A DNA stretch of 64,000 bases, from the NCBI RefSeq assembly GCF_900112105.1, contig NZ_FOKV01000005.1:184907-248906 (forward strand), read 5' to 3'. A program made the translations under genes and the position numbers. Of the stretch, positions 50,381 to 60,400 are shown one piece after another. How positions within the stretch are numbered: the stretch's first letter is position 1; every line of letters begins with the position of its first letter. The notes under the pieces were generated by a model. It ran no database searches. It had not been told where the DNA came from and saw only the letters and a list, made by a program, of their open reading frames with translations. Origin of the DNA: Zunongwangia mangrovi (GTDB lineage Bacteria; Bacteroidota; Bacteroidia; Flavobacteriales; Flavobacteriaceae).

Positions 50381-51604
50381 TTAAATAATTTCAGCAACCG
50401 TAAAATTACTACCTCCACAAAAGATAAGATCCTTTTCTCCGGCAGTTTTTAAGGCTTCAGCATAAGCCTCTGGCACACTATTAAATACCTTCCCTAGAAG
50501 CTCAAATTCGATAGATTTAGCCATTAATTTTTCAGCTTCCAAACCTCTTGGCACATCTGGCTTACAGAAGTAATAAGTTGCATTTTTTGGGAAAAGCGGC
50601 AATACCTCATCTAAATCTTTATCGTTTACAACACCTAAAACATAATGCAATCGTTCGTAAACTTCACCCTCCAGCTGCCTGAACACATATTTGAGTCCGT
50701 CGCTATTATGAGCCGTATCACAAATAACTTTTGGAGCTTCTTGAAGAATATCCCAACGCCCCCTTAGATTGGTGTTTCTCCGAACATTTTTTAATCCGTC
50801 TCTAATATTCTCTTCAGAAATTATCCAATCTTGAGAAATAAGCTGATTAATAACTGCAGCGACTCCTTTGATGTTCTTTTGCTGATAGCTCCCTAGCAAA
50901 TCTGTACTTAGATCTTCTAAAGTTTCACACTCTTCAGCAAAAATGATTTCTGAATTTCTTTCCTGGGCTGTTTTTCTAAAAACCGGTGCTGTTTCAGGAT
51001 GCTTTTCAGAAATAATTACAGGAACATTAGGTTTAATTATACCTGCTTTTTCTCCAGCGATTTCAGGAAGTGTAGTTCCTAAAAATTGCGTGTGATCTTT
51101 ACCAATATTGGTAATTAAACTTACTTCAGGAATAATAATATTGGTAGAATCTAACCGGCCTCCCATTCCGACTTCAATTACAGCAATATCTACTTTCTCT
51201 TCAGCAAAAAACCAAAAAGCCATTCCTACACTCATCTCGAAAAAGGAAAGATTTTCAGCTTCAAAAAAAGACTTATTATTTTGTATAAAATCGACTACAG
51301 CTTCTTCAGAAATATATTCACCATTAATTCTAATCCGTTCTCTATAATCTTTTAAATGCGGCGAAGTATACAATCCAACTTTATAGCCAGCTTCCTGCAA
51401 AACCGAAGCGATCATGTGGCTACTGGAACCTTTCCCATTAGTCCCTGCTACATGCACACTTTTAAAATCTCGCTCGGGATTACCCAAATGCGTTGCTAAT
51501 TTTAAAGTGTTGGTAAGATCTTTTTTTAATGCTGAACTTCCCACGCGCTGATACATGGGTAACTGCTGAAACATCCATTCAACAGTTTGTTGATACGTTA
51601 TCAA
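50381..51604 (-). CDS. folC: folylpolyglutamate synthase / dihydrofolate synthase
   Basis: A 407-residue Mur-ligase-like enzyme adding glutamate to dihydropteroate and folates. P-loop GTNGKGSS at 54-61 (VHVAGTNGKGSSSHM), YTSPHLKDYRERIRING, EVGMGGRLDSTN, and VICDTAHNSDG are the FolC motifs. The start codon follows the tonB stop without gap, so it is the last gene of exbB-exbD-tonB-folC, a regular flavobacterial order. Confidence 0.93.
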   Translation of the reverse strand: MITYQQTVEWMFQQLPMYQRVGSSALKKDLTNTLKLATHLGNPERDFKSVHVAGTNGKGSSSHMIASVLQEAGYKVGLYTSPHLKDYRERIRINGEYISEEAVVDFIQNNKSFFEAENLSFFEMSVGMAFWFFAEEKVDIAVIEVGMGGRLDSTNIIIPEVSLITNIGKDHTQFLGTTLPEIAGEKAGIIKPNVPVIISEKHPETAPVFRKTAQERNSEIIFAEECETLEDLSTDLLGSYQQKNIKGVAAVINQLISQDWIISEENIRDGLKNVRRNTNLRGRWDILQEAPKVICDTAHNSDGLKYVFRQLEGEVYERLHYVLGVVNDKDLDEVLPLFPKNATYYFCKPDVPRGLEAEKLMAKSIEFELLGKVFNSVPEAYAEALKTAGEKDLIFCGGSNFTVAEII

Positions 51605-52438
51605 TTATTCAGATAATTTGAAGTTATAAACTATGGTTCCAACCTGGCGTGAAGGCGCATCAGAGTCACTGTTAAAACGTGTAGCCAATGCCGCTTTTCT
51701 AGCAGGCTCTGTTAAACAGGACGCATTGTTAGTGGTTCCTTTTACTCCAGGAGTTGCAGCGATTACCTGCCCTTGGCGATTTACTTCTATACGCACCACA
51801 ACAATACCAGATTCGTTACAATCCTGAACAAATTTTTCTTTGTTCAGGGCACGGCGACCACCAAGACGATAATTTCCGTCACCATCTAAACCGGCGCCAT
51901 TTCCGTAGTAACTTTTAGCATTTGGATCTCCGTCTGGAGAACCTTTATCCCCGGCTGCATTATCATTACCTTCTCCTCCGCTCTCTTCACCAGTTCGCTC
52001 TGGACCATTTAAAATACTACTCATTGCATCTGTCGTAGATTTATCTGGTTTTGGATCTGGTTTTTTAGCCGGCTCTTCTTTTTTAGGCTCCATTTTTTTA
52101 GGCTTCTCAGTTTCCACAGGTTTTTTAACCTCTTTTTTTTCCTCGATCACCGGAGCCTCTTCTACTTCTTGAGTTACCACCTGCTCTTCAACAATAGGCT
52201 CTGGCTCTGGCGGAGTAACCTCTGGACTTGTATTTTTAGGAGCCGATTCGATAGGTTTTGTTGGCTGCTGTTCTCCTGAACCTACTTCTGAAGTTCCAAA
52301 ATTTACAGCAATCCCGTTTTCTGGCGGAGGATCTAAATATGTAAAACCAAAAAAGAACAAAATAACCAACAGCAGTACATGCAGCACTACAGTGATGGTG
52401 AATGATTTTTTCTCGTGTTTGGTTTCTAAGAAAGCCAT
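51605..52438 (-). CDS. TonB-like energy transducer
   Basis: A 277-residue protein: one N-terminal transmembrane helix (ITVVLHVLLLVILFFFGF), a long Pro/Glu/Lys-rich linker (EEKKEVKKPVETEKPKKMEPKKEE) spanning the periplasm, a Gly/Asp-rich segment, and a C-terminal TonB-like beta domain (VVVRIEVNRQGQVIAATPG, GTIVYNFKLSE). It transmits proton-motive force from ExbB-ExbD to outer-membrane receptors such as that at 31-33 kb. TolA is the alternative reading, because the linker and lack of a partner TolB are ambiguous. Confidence 0.82.
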   Translation of the reverse strand: MAFLETKHEKKSFTITVVLHVLLLVILFFFGFTYLDPPPENGIAVNFGTSEVGSGEQQPTKPIESAPKNTSPEVTPPEPEPIVEEQVVTQEVEEAPVIEEKKEVKKPVETEKPKKMEPKKEEPAKKPDPKPDKSTTDAMSSILNGPERTGEESGGEGNDNAAGDKGSPDGDPNAKSYYGNGAGLDGDGNYRLGGRRALNKEKFVQDCNESGIVVVRIEVNRQGQVIAATPGVKGTTNNASCLTEPARKAALATRFNSDSDAPSRQVGTIVYNFKLSE

Positions 52439-52440
52439 GA

Positions 52441-52833
52441 TTATTCCGGTTTAACCGCTAATACTATTTTATATCTATTTCGATTCGCAATATCCATTAC
52501 ATTTACTGCTTTTTCGATAGGCACACCTTCTTCAGCTCTTAATATGATCGTTGGATTTTCTATCCCAGACAATCTACTTTTTAAAGTACTTTCTAAAGCC
52601 GAATTACTTATACGCTCATCATTAATATAAACCTGCAATTCTTTAGTAATACTTACTGAAACATTTTGCTGGTTGGTGGTCTTTCCTTTAGCTTTCGGAA
52701 GTATTAGATCCAAAGCCTCTGGAGTAATCACCGGCGATGTTAGCATAAAAAATATCAATAACAGAAATACAATATCTGTCATCGAGCTCATACTAAACTC
52801 CGGGCTAACTTTATTTCTACCTCTTAAATTCAT
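52441..52833 (-). CDS. exbD: ExbD/TolR family biopolymer transport protein
   Basis: A 130-residue protein with a single N-terminal transmembrane helix preceded by SMTDIVFLLLIFFMLTS, where the Asp is the proton-conducting residue of ExbD/TolR. The periplasmic domain (VYINDERISNSALESTL, VPIEKAVNVMDIANRNRYKIVLAV) follows. It lies between exbB (1 bp) and the tonB-like gene (2 bp). Confidence 0.9.
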   Translation of the reverse strand: MNLRGRNKVSPEFSMSSMTDIVFLLLIFFMLTSPVITPEALDLILPKAKGKTTNQQNVSVSITKELQVYINDERISNSALESTLKSRLSGIENPTIILRAEEGVPIEKAVNVMDIANRNRYKIVLAVKPE

Positions 52834-52834
52834 A

Positions 52835-53536
52835 TTAAGCAGGCTCGTTTAATAAGTCTAAAAAGTCTACAGCAGTAGCTTCCATTTGATGCACTACTTT
52901 ATCTGTTTTTACAACAAGATGGTTATAACCAATGTAAGCTATAATCCCGACAATAAGACCAGCAACAGTTGTGGTCATTGCTGTATAAATACCTTCAGCA
53001 AGTAATCCCATTTGCGCCTGCCCACTACTTGTAGCCAACTCATGGAATGCAAGCACCATACCAATTACAGTCCCCAAGAAACCAATCATAGGCGCTGCAC
53101 CAGCGATGGTTGCTAAAATACTAACGTTCTTCTCTAATTTATACACCTCTAATCGTCCCGCATTTTCTATCGCGGTATTAATATCTTCAAGCGGACTACC
53201 GATTCTCGAGATTCCCTTCTCCGTTAATCTCGCTACAGGATTGTCTGCCTGCGCGCATCGTATTTTAGCAGATTCAATATTACCGTTGGATACATTATCT
53301 TTAATTTGATGCATAAAATTCTTATCTACGCGACTCGCCGATTTTATAGCAAACAATCTTTCAAAATAGATATAAACCGCAGCAAACAACAAAACAAAAA
53401 GAATGATTATGATAATCTGCCCGGCAATCCCACCGCTTAAAAGCAGATCGAAAATCGAAAGTGTTTTTTCTTCTGAAACCTCTGCAGCATCCTGCGCTGC
53501 CTGCGTCACGGCATCCTGCTGAATAAAATATAGCAT
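52835..53536 (-). CDS. exbB: ExbB/TolQ/MotA family proton channel protein
   Basis: A 233-residue membrane protein with three helices. Helix 1 IIIIILFVLLFAAVYIYFERLFAI, and the helix 2-3 region NVSILATIAGAAPMIGFLGTVIGMVLAF and IYTAMTTTVAGLIVGIIAYIGYNHLV show the ExbB signature with conserved Thr/Pro residues. It forms the stator-like proton channel with ExbD. First gene of exbB-exbD-tonB-folC. A -7 box (TAAATTTG, minus, 53591-53598) lies 54 bp upstream. Confidence 0.92.
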   Translation of the reverse strand: MLYFIQQDAVTQAAQDAAEVSEEKTLSIFDLLLSGGIAGQIIIIILFVLLFAAVYIYFERLFAIKSASRVDKNFMHQIKDNVSNGNIESAKIRCAQADNPVARLTEKGISRIGSPLEDINTAIENAGRLEVYKLEKNVSILATIAGAAPMIGFLGTVIGMVLAFHELATSSGQAQMGLLAEGIYTAMTTTVAGLIVGIIAYIGYNHLVVKTDKVVHQMEATAVDFLDLLNEPA

Positions 53537-53590
53537 ATTAATTGATTAGGGTTTTTAATGTAACGTGATAATCGGATTAAAATTGTTGCC

Positions 53591-53598
53591 CAAATTTA
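53591..53598 (-). promoter_or_regulatory. -7 promoter box of exbB-exbD-tonB-folC
   Basis: Minus-strand TAAATTTG, full match to TAnnTTTG, 54 bp before the exbB start. No -33 TTG at the expected spacing. Confidence 0.35.
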
Positions 53599-53671
53599 GT
53601 AAAATAATTATCAGAAAAACTCCTTATCGCTATTCATTAAGAAATTACTAACAGATAAGAAGTTTTCAATC

Positions 53672-54898
53672 TTACACCAATTGCTTTAAAGCAACCTCGA
53701 AGGCCGTTTTACTTATATTGGTTTTGCTACTATTATTATTGAAGGTATTCTGAATCGCATTTTTAATCGTCATCGAGGTATCATTGAAAATTGCCTCGTC
53801 GGTCATTTGTACGCGACGCTCCATAAAATAGGCAAAAACTCGTGCCATCCCACAGTTGGAAATAAAATCTGGAATTAGACTTACACGCTCATCTGTAAAC
53901 TCCATTATAGGACCAAAGAAAATCTCTTTATCTGCAAAAGGAACATTTGCACCGCAAGAGATCACCTCAAGATTACTATTTATCAAACTTGAAATTTGCT
54001 CTTTTGTAACTAATCTTGAAGCTGCACAAGGCGTAAATATTTCAGCATCAAGATTCCATATTTTCTGATTGATTTCTTCAAACGGAATTAAATTTTTAGC
54101 ATTTAAAGTATTTCCGTCCTTATGAAGGAAAAGATCTTTAATTTCTTCAAAAGAAAAACCATCTTCATTGATCAAACCTCCGGCACGATCGATAATCCCA
54201 ACAACTTTCGCTCCCATCTGTGCCAGATAATAAGCGGCTGCAGAACCTACATTACCAAATCCCTGTACGATCGCTTTCTTTCCTTTTATATTACCACCGT
54301 AAATTTGATAATATTGATTCACCGCTTCAGCAACTCCAAAACCAGTGATCATATCTGCCACGGTATATTTTCTGGAAATATCTGGAGAATAATCGGTATT
54401 TTCTAAAACCTTAATTACTCCCTGGCGAAGTTGCCCTATTCTATTTATTTTATCGGCTTCGGTTGGCTGAAAATGTCCATTAAAAACACCTTCCTGCGGA
54501 TGCCAAACTCCGCAATCTTCAGTAATTGGAATTACCTCATGAATTTCATCTACATTTAGATCTCCACCGGTGCCGTAATAACTTTTTAGCAAAGGAGAAA
54601 CCGCTTTATACCATCGTTCCAAAACACCTTTTTTTCGAGGATCTTTGGGGTCAAAATTAATTCCAGATTTTGCTCCTCCAATCGCAGGTCCAGAAACGGT
54701 AAATTTTACTTCCATTGTTTTTGCTAAAGAAAGCACCTCATTTTTATCCAATCCTTCTCTCATTCGAGTTCCACCACCGGCAGCACCACCTCTTAGCGAA
54801 TTGATCACCGTCCAGCCTTCAGCTTCAGTTTCAGGATCATTCCAATGAAAAACAATTTCAGGTTCTTTATTCTCGTATACTTTTAGTAATTCCTTCAT
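53672..54898 (-). CDS. Glu/Leu/Phe/Val-type amino-acid dehydrogenase, probably glutamate dehydrogenase
   Basis: A 408-residue NAD(P)-dependent oxidoreductase interconverting an amino acid and its 2-oxoacid plus ammonia. GGGTRMREGLDKNEVLSLAKTMEVKFTVSGPAIGGAKSGINFDP holds the substrate-binding lysines and the glycine loop; VQGFGNVGSAAAYYLAQMGAKVVGIID is the dinucleotide fold. The size suits GDH or leucine dehydrogenase; substrate choice is not decided by eye, though gltBD about 3 kb away makes an ammonia-metabolism role natural. A -7 box at 54925-54932 precedes it. Confidence 0.85.
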   Translation of the reverse strand: MKELLKVYENKEPEIVFHWNDPETEAEGWTVINSLRGGAAGGGTRMREGLDKNEVLSLAKTMEVKFTVSGPAIGGAKSGINFDPKDPRKKGVLERWYKAVSPLLKSYYGTGGDLNVDEIHEVIPITEDCGVWHPQEGVFNGHFQPTEADKINRIGQLRQGVIKVLENTDYSPDISRKYTVADMITGFGVAEAVNQYYQIYGGNIKGKKAIVQGFGNVGSAAAYYLAQMGAKVVGIIDRAGGLINEDGFSFEEIKDLFLHKDGNTLNAKNLIPFEEINQKIWNLDAEIFTPCAASRLVTKEQISSLINSNLEVISCGANVPFADKEIFFGPIMEFTDERVSLIPDFISNCGMARVFAYFMERRVQMTDEAIFNDTSMTIKNAIQNTFNNNSSKTNISKTAFEVALKQLV

Positions 54899-54924
54899 AT
54901 AATGTGTGGAAATAAATTTTGTAT

Positions 54925-54932
54925 CAAATATA
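54925..54932 (-). promoter_or_regulatory. -7 promoter box of the Glu/Leu dehydrogenase gene
   Basis: Minus-strand TATATTTG matches TAnnTTTG, 27 bp before the ATG. Confidence 0.35.
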
Positions 54933-54950
54933 GTTAATCACAATTTTAGC

Positions 54951-56018
54951 CTATGCCGGTATAAAAATCTTACCAGAAGAATGATCCTTACTTGCACCGG
55001 TAACCGAGCTTAAAACATTTATTTTTTCTTCTAACCTCAAAACTCCTAGCAAGCCAAAAATTAAAGCCTCCTTAAAATCGATAATTTTAGCTTCAGGAAT
55101 TACAAACTCGCAATTTGAATAGCTTTTGAACTGTTCGATCAAAAAGTCGTTAAAAGCTCCACCACCGGTTACTAAAACTTTAGATTTTTGCTGATTATCA
55201 AGCACGTGTGAAACTTGTTGCGCTACATGAATAACATAGGTATGTAAAACATCAGGAATAGAGATTTCTTCGGAAGTAATTATTGGTAAAACTTCAGCTT
55301 TAACCCATTCAATTCCCAAGGATTTTGGCGGATTTTGATTATAAAAGCTAAGATTGTTTAATTTCTGAAGTAATTTTTCATTCAGTTTTCCTCCTGAAGC
55401 TATCTTTCCTTTATCATCGTACTCTTCTCCTATTTGCCTGGTAAAATAATTAAGTACCGTATTTACTGCACAAATATCGTAAGCTAGCATTTCGCCATTT
55501 TGCTCTTCTGAAATATTTGCAAAACCACCTAAATTTAAACAATATCGATATTTATTAAAAAGAATCTTGTCGCCGATCGGCACCAAAGGCGCTCCCTGTC
55601 CTCCAAATTCAACATCCTGAACTCTAAAATCACATACTACCTTACAATTTAGATATTGGGCAATTTCAGGAAGATTTCCTATCTGTAAAGTGAAAGCATT
55701 TTGTGGTTCATGCTTAATCGTATGCCCGTGCGAACATACAGCATCTATATTTCGAATATCATTTTCAGCAATAAACCTAAGAATTACTTGTGCCAAATAT
55801 TTGGTATATTCTTTATTTAGTGCCTGAAGTTGATTTTCCTCTAGATCGATAGCCGAATTGAGTTTTTCGCGCCATTCTGCTGAATAACCAACGGTATTAG
55901 CTTTTAAAATTTCAAAATTATAGTTATTTTCAACAGAGAAATGAATGTAAGCCAAATCGATTCCATCTAAGCTCGTTCCAGACATCACCCCTATCACAAA
56001 ATAGTCTGATTTTCTCAT
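54951..56018 (-). CDS. anmK: anhydro-N-acetylmuramic acid kinase
   Basis: A 355-residue hexokinase-fold enzyme that phosphorylates and opens 1,6-anhydro-MurNAc from wall recycling to MurNAc-6-phosphate. GVMSGTSLDGIDLA at 10-23 is the AnmK signature; SHGHTIKH, LNLGGFANIS and LVTGGGAFNDFLI are further motifs for sugar and ATP binding. It diverges from the acyl-CoA dehydrogenase gene. With mpl at the left end, two peptidoglycan recycling enzymes are in this window. Confidence 0.93.
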   Translation of the reverse strand: MRKSDYFVIGVMSGTSLDGIDLAYIHFSVENNYNFEILKANTVGYSAEWREKLNSAIDLEENQLQALNKEYTKYLAQVILRFIAENDIRNIDAVCSHGHTIKHEPQNAFTLQIGNLPEIAQYLNCKVVCDFRVQDVEFGGQGAPLVPIGDKILFNKYRYCLNLGGFANISEEQNGEMLAYDICAVNTVLNYFTRQIGEEYDDKGKIASGGKLNEKLLQKLNNLSFYNQNPPKSLGIEWVKAEVLPIITSEEISIPDVLHTYVIHVAQQVSHVLDNQQKSKVLVTGGGAFNDFLIEQFKSYSNCEFVIPEAKIIDFKEALIFGLLGVLRLEEKINVLSSVTGASKDHSSGKIFIPA

Positions 56019-56042
56019 ATTCTCAAAATTAACTAATTATTA

Positions 56043-56073
56043 TTGAAAAATACATATCAAAAATTTATATTTG
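56043..56073 (+). promoter_or_regulatory. promoter of the acyl-CoA dehydrogenase gene (best in the window)
   Basis: TTG (56043-56045), 20 bp, then TATATTTG (56066-56073): a complete Bacteroidota TTG/TAnnTTTG promoter. Transcription would start near 56080, about 30 bp before the ATG. Confidence 0.7.
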
Positions 56074-56109
56074 GTAGCGAAAATTACTTTTTTCTAAATT
56101 TATAATCAA

Positions 56110-57252
56110 ATGAATTTCGAATTATCTGAAGAACATATAATGATTCGCGATGCTGCTCGCGATTTTGCAAAAACAGAATTATTACCTGGTGTAATCGAAA
56201 GAGATGAAAAACAGGAATTTCCTGCAGCACAAATTAAGAAAATGGGCGAACTTGGCTTTTTAGGTATGATGGCATCTCCGGAGTATGGTGGTGGCGGTAT
56301 GGATACCATAAGCTATGTTTTGGCGATGGAAGAAATTTCTAAGATCGATGCATCTGCATCTGTAGTAATGTCTGTAAACAACTCGTTAGTTTGTTGGGGT
56401 CTGGATACTTATGGCACACACGAGCAGAAAAAGAAATATCTATCTAAACTTACTACCGGAGAGAAACTAGGTGCATTTTGCCTCTCTGAACCCGAAGCTG
56501 GTAGCGATGCTACTTCTCAACGAACTACCGCAATCGATAAAGGAGACTATTACCTTCTAAACGGAACCAAAAACTGGATCACCAACGGTGGTACAGCAGA
56601 CTACTATTTAGTGATCGCACAAACTGATAGAGAGAAAAAGCATCATGGCATAAATGCTTTTATTGTTGAAAAAGGATGGGAAGGTTTTGAGATTGGTCCT
56701 AAAGAAAATAAACTTGGAATTAGAGGAAGTGATACACATTCGCTAAACTTCAATGATGTAAAAGTGCCAAAAGAAAATAGAATTGGAGAAGATGGATTTG
56801 GTTTTAAATTCGCAATGAAAACATTAGCCGGCGGAAGAATTGGAATTGCTGCGCAAGCATTGGGAATTGCCTCTGGCGCATTCGAACTCGCAAGAGACTA
56901 TTCCAAACAACGTAAAGCATTTGGAACCGAAATTAGCAATCATCAGGCAATTGCTTTTAAACTGGCAGACATGTATACTTCTATAGAAAGTTCAAGACAC
57001 CTGGTAATGAAAGCCGCCTGGGATAAAGATCAAAAACAAAATTATGATCTTAGTGGTGCCATGGCCAAGCTTAGTGCTTCGCAAACAGCAATGGATGTGA
57101 CAGTAGAAGCAGTTCAGGTTCACGGAGGTAATGGTTTTGTAAAAGAATATCATGTAGAACGATTGATGCGAGACGCAAAAATCACCCAGATCTACGAAGG
57201 AACTTCAGAAATACAAAAAATCGTTATTTCGAGAAGCATTCTGAAAAAATAA
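56110..57252 (+). CDS. acyl-CoA dehydrogenase
   Basis: A 380-residue FAD enzyme that introduces the 2,3-double bond into acyl-CoA. CLSEPEAGSDATSQRTTA is the substrate/flavin motif, NWITNGGTADYYLVIAQTD, QAIAFKLADM and YEGTSEIQKIVISRSIL with the catalytic Glu (YEG) complete the family. The 380-residue length and C-terminal IQKIVISR indicate the short/medium-chain type. Monocistronic, with a strong promoter and its own terminator. Confidence 0.93.
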   Translation: MNFELSEEHIMIRDAARDFAKTELLPGVIERDEKQEFPAAQIKKMGELGFLGMMASPEYGGGGMDTISYVLAMEEISKIDASASVVMSVNNSLVCWGLDTYGTHEQKKKYLSKLTTGEKLGAFCLSEPEAGSDATSQRTTAIDKGDYYLLNGTKNWITNGGTADYYLVIAQTDREKKHHGINAFIVEKGWEGFEIGPKENKLGIRGSDTHSLNFNDVKVPKENRIGEDGFGFKFAMKTLAGGRIGIAAQALGIASGAFELARDYSKQRKAFGTEISNHQAIAFKLADMYTSIESSRHLVMKAAWDKDQKQNYDLSGAMAKLSASQTAMDVTVEAVQVHGGNGFVKEYHVERLMRDAKITQIYEGTSEIQKIVISRSILKK

Positions 57253-57272
57253 GTTCAAAAACACTCAAAATC

Positions 57273-57300
57273 AACTCGCTAAATCTTAGCGAGTTTTTTT
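57273..57300 (+). terminator. terminator of the acyl-CoA dehydrogenase gene
   Basis: AACTCGCTAA-ATC-TTAGCGAGTT stem followed by T residues, 20 bp after the stop. Confidence 0.88.
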
Positions 57301-57448
57301 ATATTAAAATCTGATATTAGCCATTGCGAAATTCGGAAATTAGACCTTGATTTATTAAACGATTAATAAAAATTAAGATTTTCTTTAGTTTTACTGGATT
57401 TAATACACTCTTTCCTTTTATTACTTTCATATTCTTTACTAATTTAGA

Positions 57449-57456
57449 TATTTTTG
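57449..57456 (+). promoter_or_regulatory. -7 promoter box of gltB-gltD
   Basis: TATTTTTG, full TAnnTTTG match, 26 bp before the gltB ATG. A -33 TTG is not evident, which would be compatible with an activator-dependent promoter. Confidence 0.45.
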
Positions 57457-57482
57457 TAGTAATAATATAAGGAAGATAGGTT

Positions 57483-60400
57483 ATGAGACCAAAAGAGCAG
57501 GGGCTTTACTTGCCTGAATTTGAGAGAGATAATTGCGGCGCGGGATTCATTTGTAACTTAAAAGGTAAGCGCACAAACGACATCATTCACAAAGCTTTGG
57601 ATATTCTAATTCGATTAGAACATCGTGGAGCGGTAAGTGCTGATGGAAAAACTGGAGATGGGGCTGGAATTTTGATTGAAATTCCGCATAATTTCTTCAA
57701 GAAAGTTTGTGACTTCGATTTACCTGAATTTGGTGAATATGCAGCAGGAATGGTTTTTCTTCCAAGATCTAAAAATCAGCTTAAGATTTGTAAAGAGATC
57801 TTCGAAGAAGAAATCATTAATCAGGGATTAAATATTATTGGCTGGAGAGAAGTACCGGTCGATAAATCCTGTTTAGGAAGTATCGCTACGTTAAGTGAGC
57901 CAAACGTTCAGCAAATTTTTATTGGTAAAGACGAAGATACGACCGACGATGTCTTTAGAGCAAAATTATTTGCCGCAAGAAAAATTGCAGAACATAAAAT
58001 ATACAGCTCCAATCTAGGAGAAGCTGAATATTTCTACCTTCCTAGTTTATCTACAAAAACAATTATTTACAAAGGATTATTGATGCCACAAGACATCAAT
58101 ATTTATTATACAGATCTTAATGATCCAGACCTGGTAACTAAACTCGCTTTAGTTCACCAACGTTTCTCTACCAATACATTCCCAACCTGGGATTTGGCGC
58201 AACCATTTAGATATATGTGTCACAATGGCGAGATAAACACTTTAAGAGGAAACCTTAGCCGAATGAAAGCCAGGGAAGAACTTTTTGAAAGTGAAATCTT
58301 TGGAGAAGATATCAAAAAGATCTTACCAGTAACTTTAGAAGGAAAATCAGATTCTGCTTCTATGGATATGGTTTTAGAAATGCTTTTACAAACAGGACGT
58401 TCTTTACCAGAAGCGATTATGATGATGGTACCTGAAGCCTGGGAGAAAAATCCTTCTATGGGAGGCAGCAAGAAAGCATTTTATGAATATAATGCCTGCA
58501 TCATGGAGCCATGGGACGGCCCAGCTTCAATTCCATTTACAGATGGTCAATATATTGGAGCACTGCTAGACCGTAACGGTTTAAGGCCTTCTCGATATAC
58601 CGTTACAAAAGACGGTTATGTAATTATGTCTTCCGAAACTGGTGTAGTTGATGTAAAGCCAGAAAATGTAGAATTACACGGTCGCCTTGAACCTGGAAAA
58701 ATGTTTCTGGTAGATATGGTTGAAGGTCGCATCGTTGGTGACGAAGAAGTTAAAGAGCAAATTGTTTCTAAACGCCCTTATCGCAAATGGCTAGACTCAA
58801 ATTTACTGCCACTTGCAGATATTCCTTATACTGGAAACAAAACTCCTGTAGAGCCGGTAGATTTTAAAACAAGACAAAAAGTTTTTGGTTACACTATCGA
58901 GGATATTAAAACTATCATTAGCCCAATGGCTACTCAAGGTAAAGAGGCTATTGGATCTATGGGTACAGATATTCCTTTGGCTGTTCTTTCAGACAAACCA
59001 CAACTTTTATTTAATTATTTTAAACAATTATTTGCTCAGGTAACCAACCCACCTTTAGATGGAATTCGTGAAGAGATCGTTACTGATATTAGCTTATCTA
59101 TTGGGGAAGACAAAAATATTTTTGACATTACCCCAGAGCATGCTAAAAAACTTAGAATTCAGAATCCAGTAATCTCTAACGAAGACCTGGATAAAATAAA
59201 ATATATAGATCATCCAGATTTTCGTGCAAAATCAATTTCAATATTATATGAAATTGACAAAGGCTTAAATGGGCTTGAAGAGCGCCTTGAAGAAATTGTT
59301 CTGGAAATTAGAAAAGCTGTAGATGAAGACAGAAATATAATTATCCTTTCTGATAGAAACGTAAGTGATAAACTTGCTCCTATTCCTTCGTTATTAGCTT
59401 GTTCTTTTGTTCATCACGAACTTAAAAAACATAAAAGAAGATCTGCTTTTGGTATCGTAATTGAATCTGCAGAGCCTAGAGAACCACATCACTTCGCTTT
59501 ACTATTTGGTTATGGTGCATGCGCCATCAATCCATACATGGTAAACGAAATTATTTACAAGCTTTCTGAAGAAGGTGACATCGACGAAAAAGATCCAGAT
59601 GTTGCTGTTAAAAACTTCAACAAAGCAATTGGTAAGGGTATTGTTAAGATCATGAATAAAATTGGTATCTCTACCTTACATTCTTACCGTGGATCACAGA
59701 TCTTTGAAATTTTAGGGTTAAACAAGAAATTCACCAACAAGTACTTTACAAACACACCTTCAAGAATTGAAGGAATTGGTCTCTACGAAATTGAAAAAGA
59801 GATCCAAAAACGTTACAAACTTGCCTTTACTCCGCCAGAAACCGATACAGGTTTAGACCTGGAAATTGGTGGTGATTACCGCTGGAGAAGGAATGGTGAA
59901 CGCCATATGTTAAACCCTGCTTCAGTAGCAAAATTACAACAGGCGGTTAAACAAAACAGCTACAAAACATATCAGGAATACTCTAATTTCATTAATAATC
60001 AGACTAAAAACCTGATGACACTTCGAGGAATGTTTAAGTTTAAAGAACTTAATCCTATTTCTATAGACGAAGTTGAACCATGGACAGAAATCGTAAAGAG
60101 GTTTAAGACCGGAGCGATGTCGTTTGGCTCGATCAGTAAAGAGGCTCACGAGAATCTTGCTATTGCCATGAACCGTCTACAAGGAAAAAGTAATAGTGGC
60201 GAAGGTGGTGAAGATGCTAATCGATTTACCAGAGATCCTAACGGAAACTGGAGAAACAGCGCTATTAAACAGGTAGCTTCAGGACGATTTGGAGTGTCGA
60301 TTAATTATCTTTCTAACGCGAAAGAGATTCAGATTAAAATGGCTCAGGGAGCTAAACCTGGAGAAGGTGGACAATTACCCGGACCAAAAGTTAATCCTTC

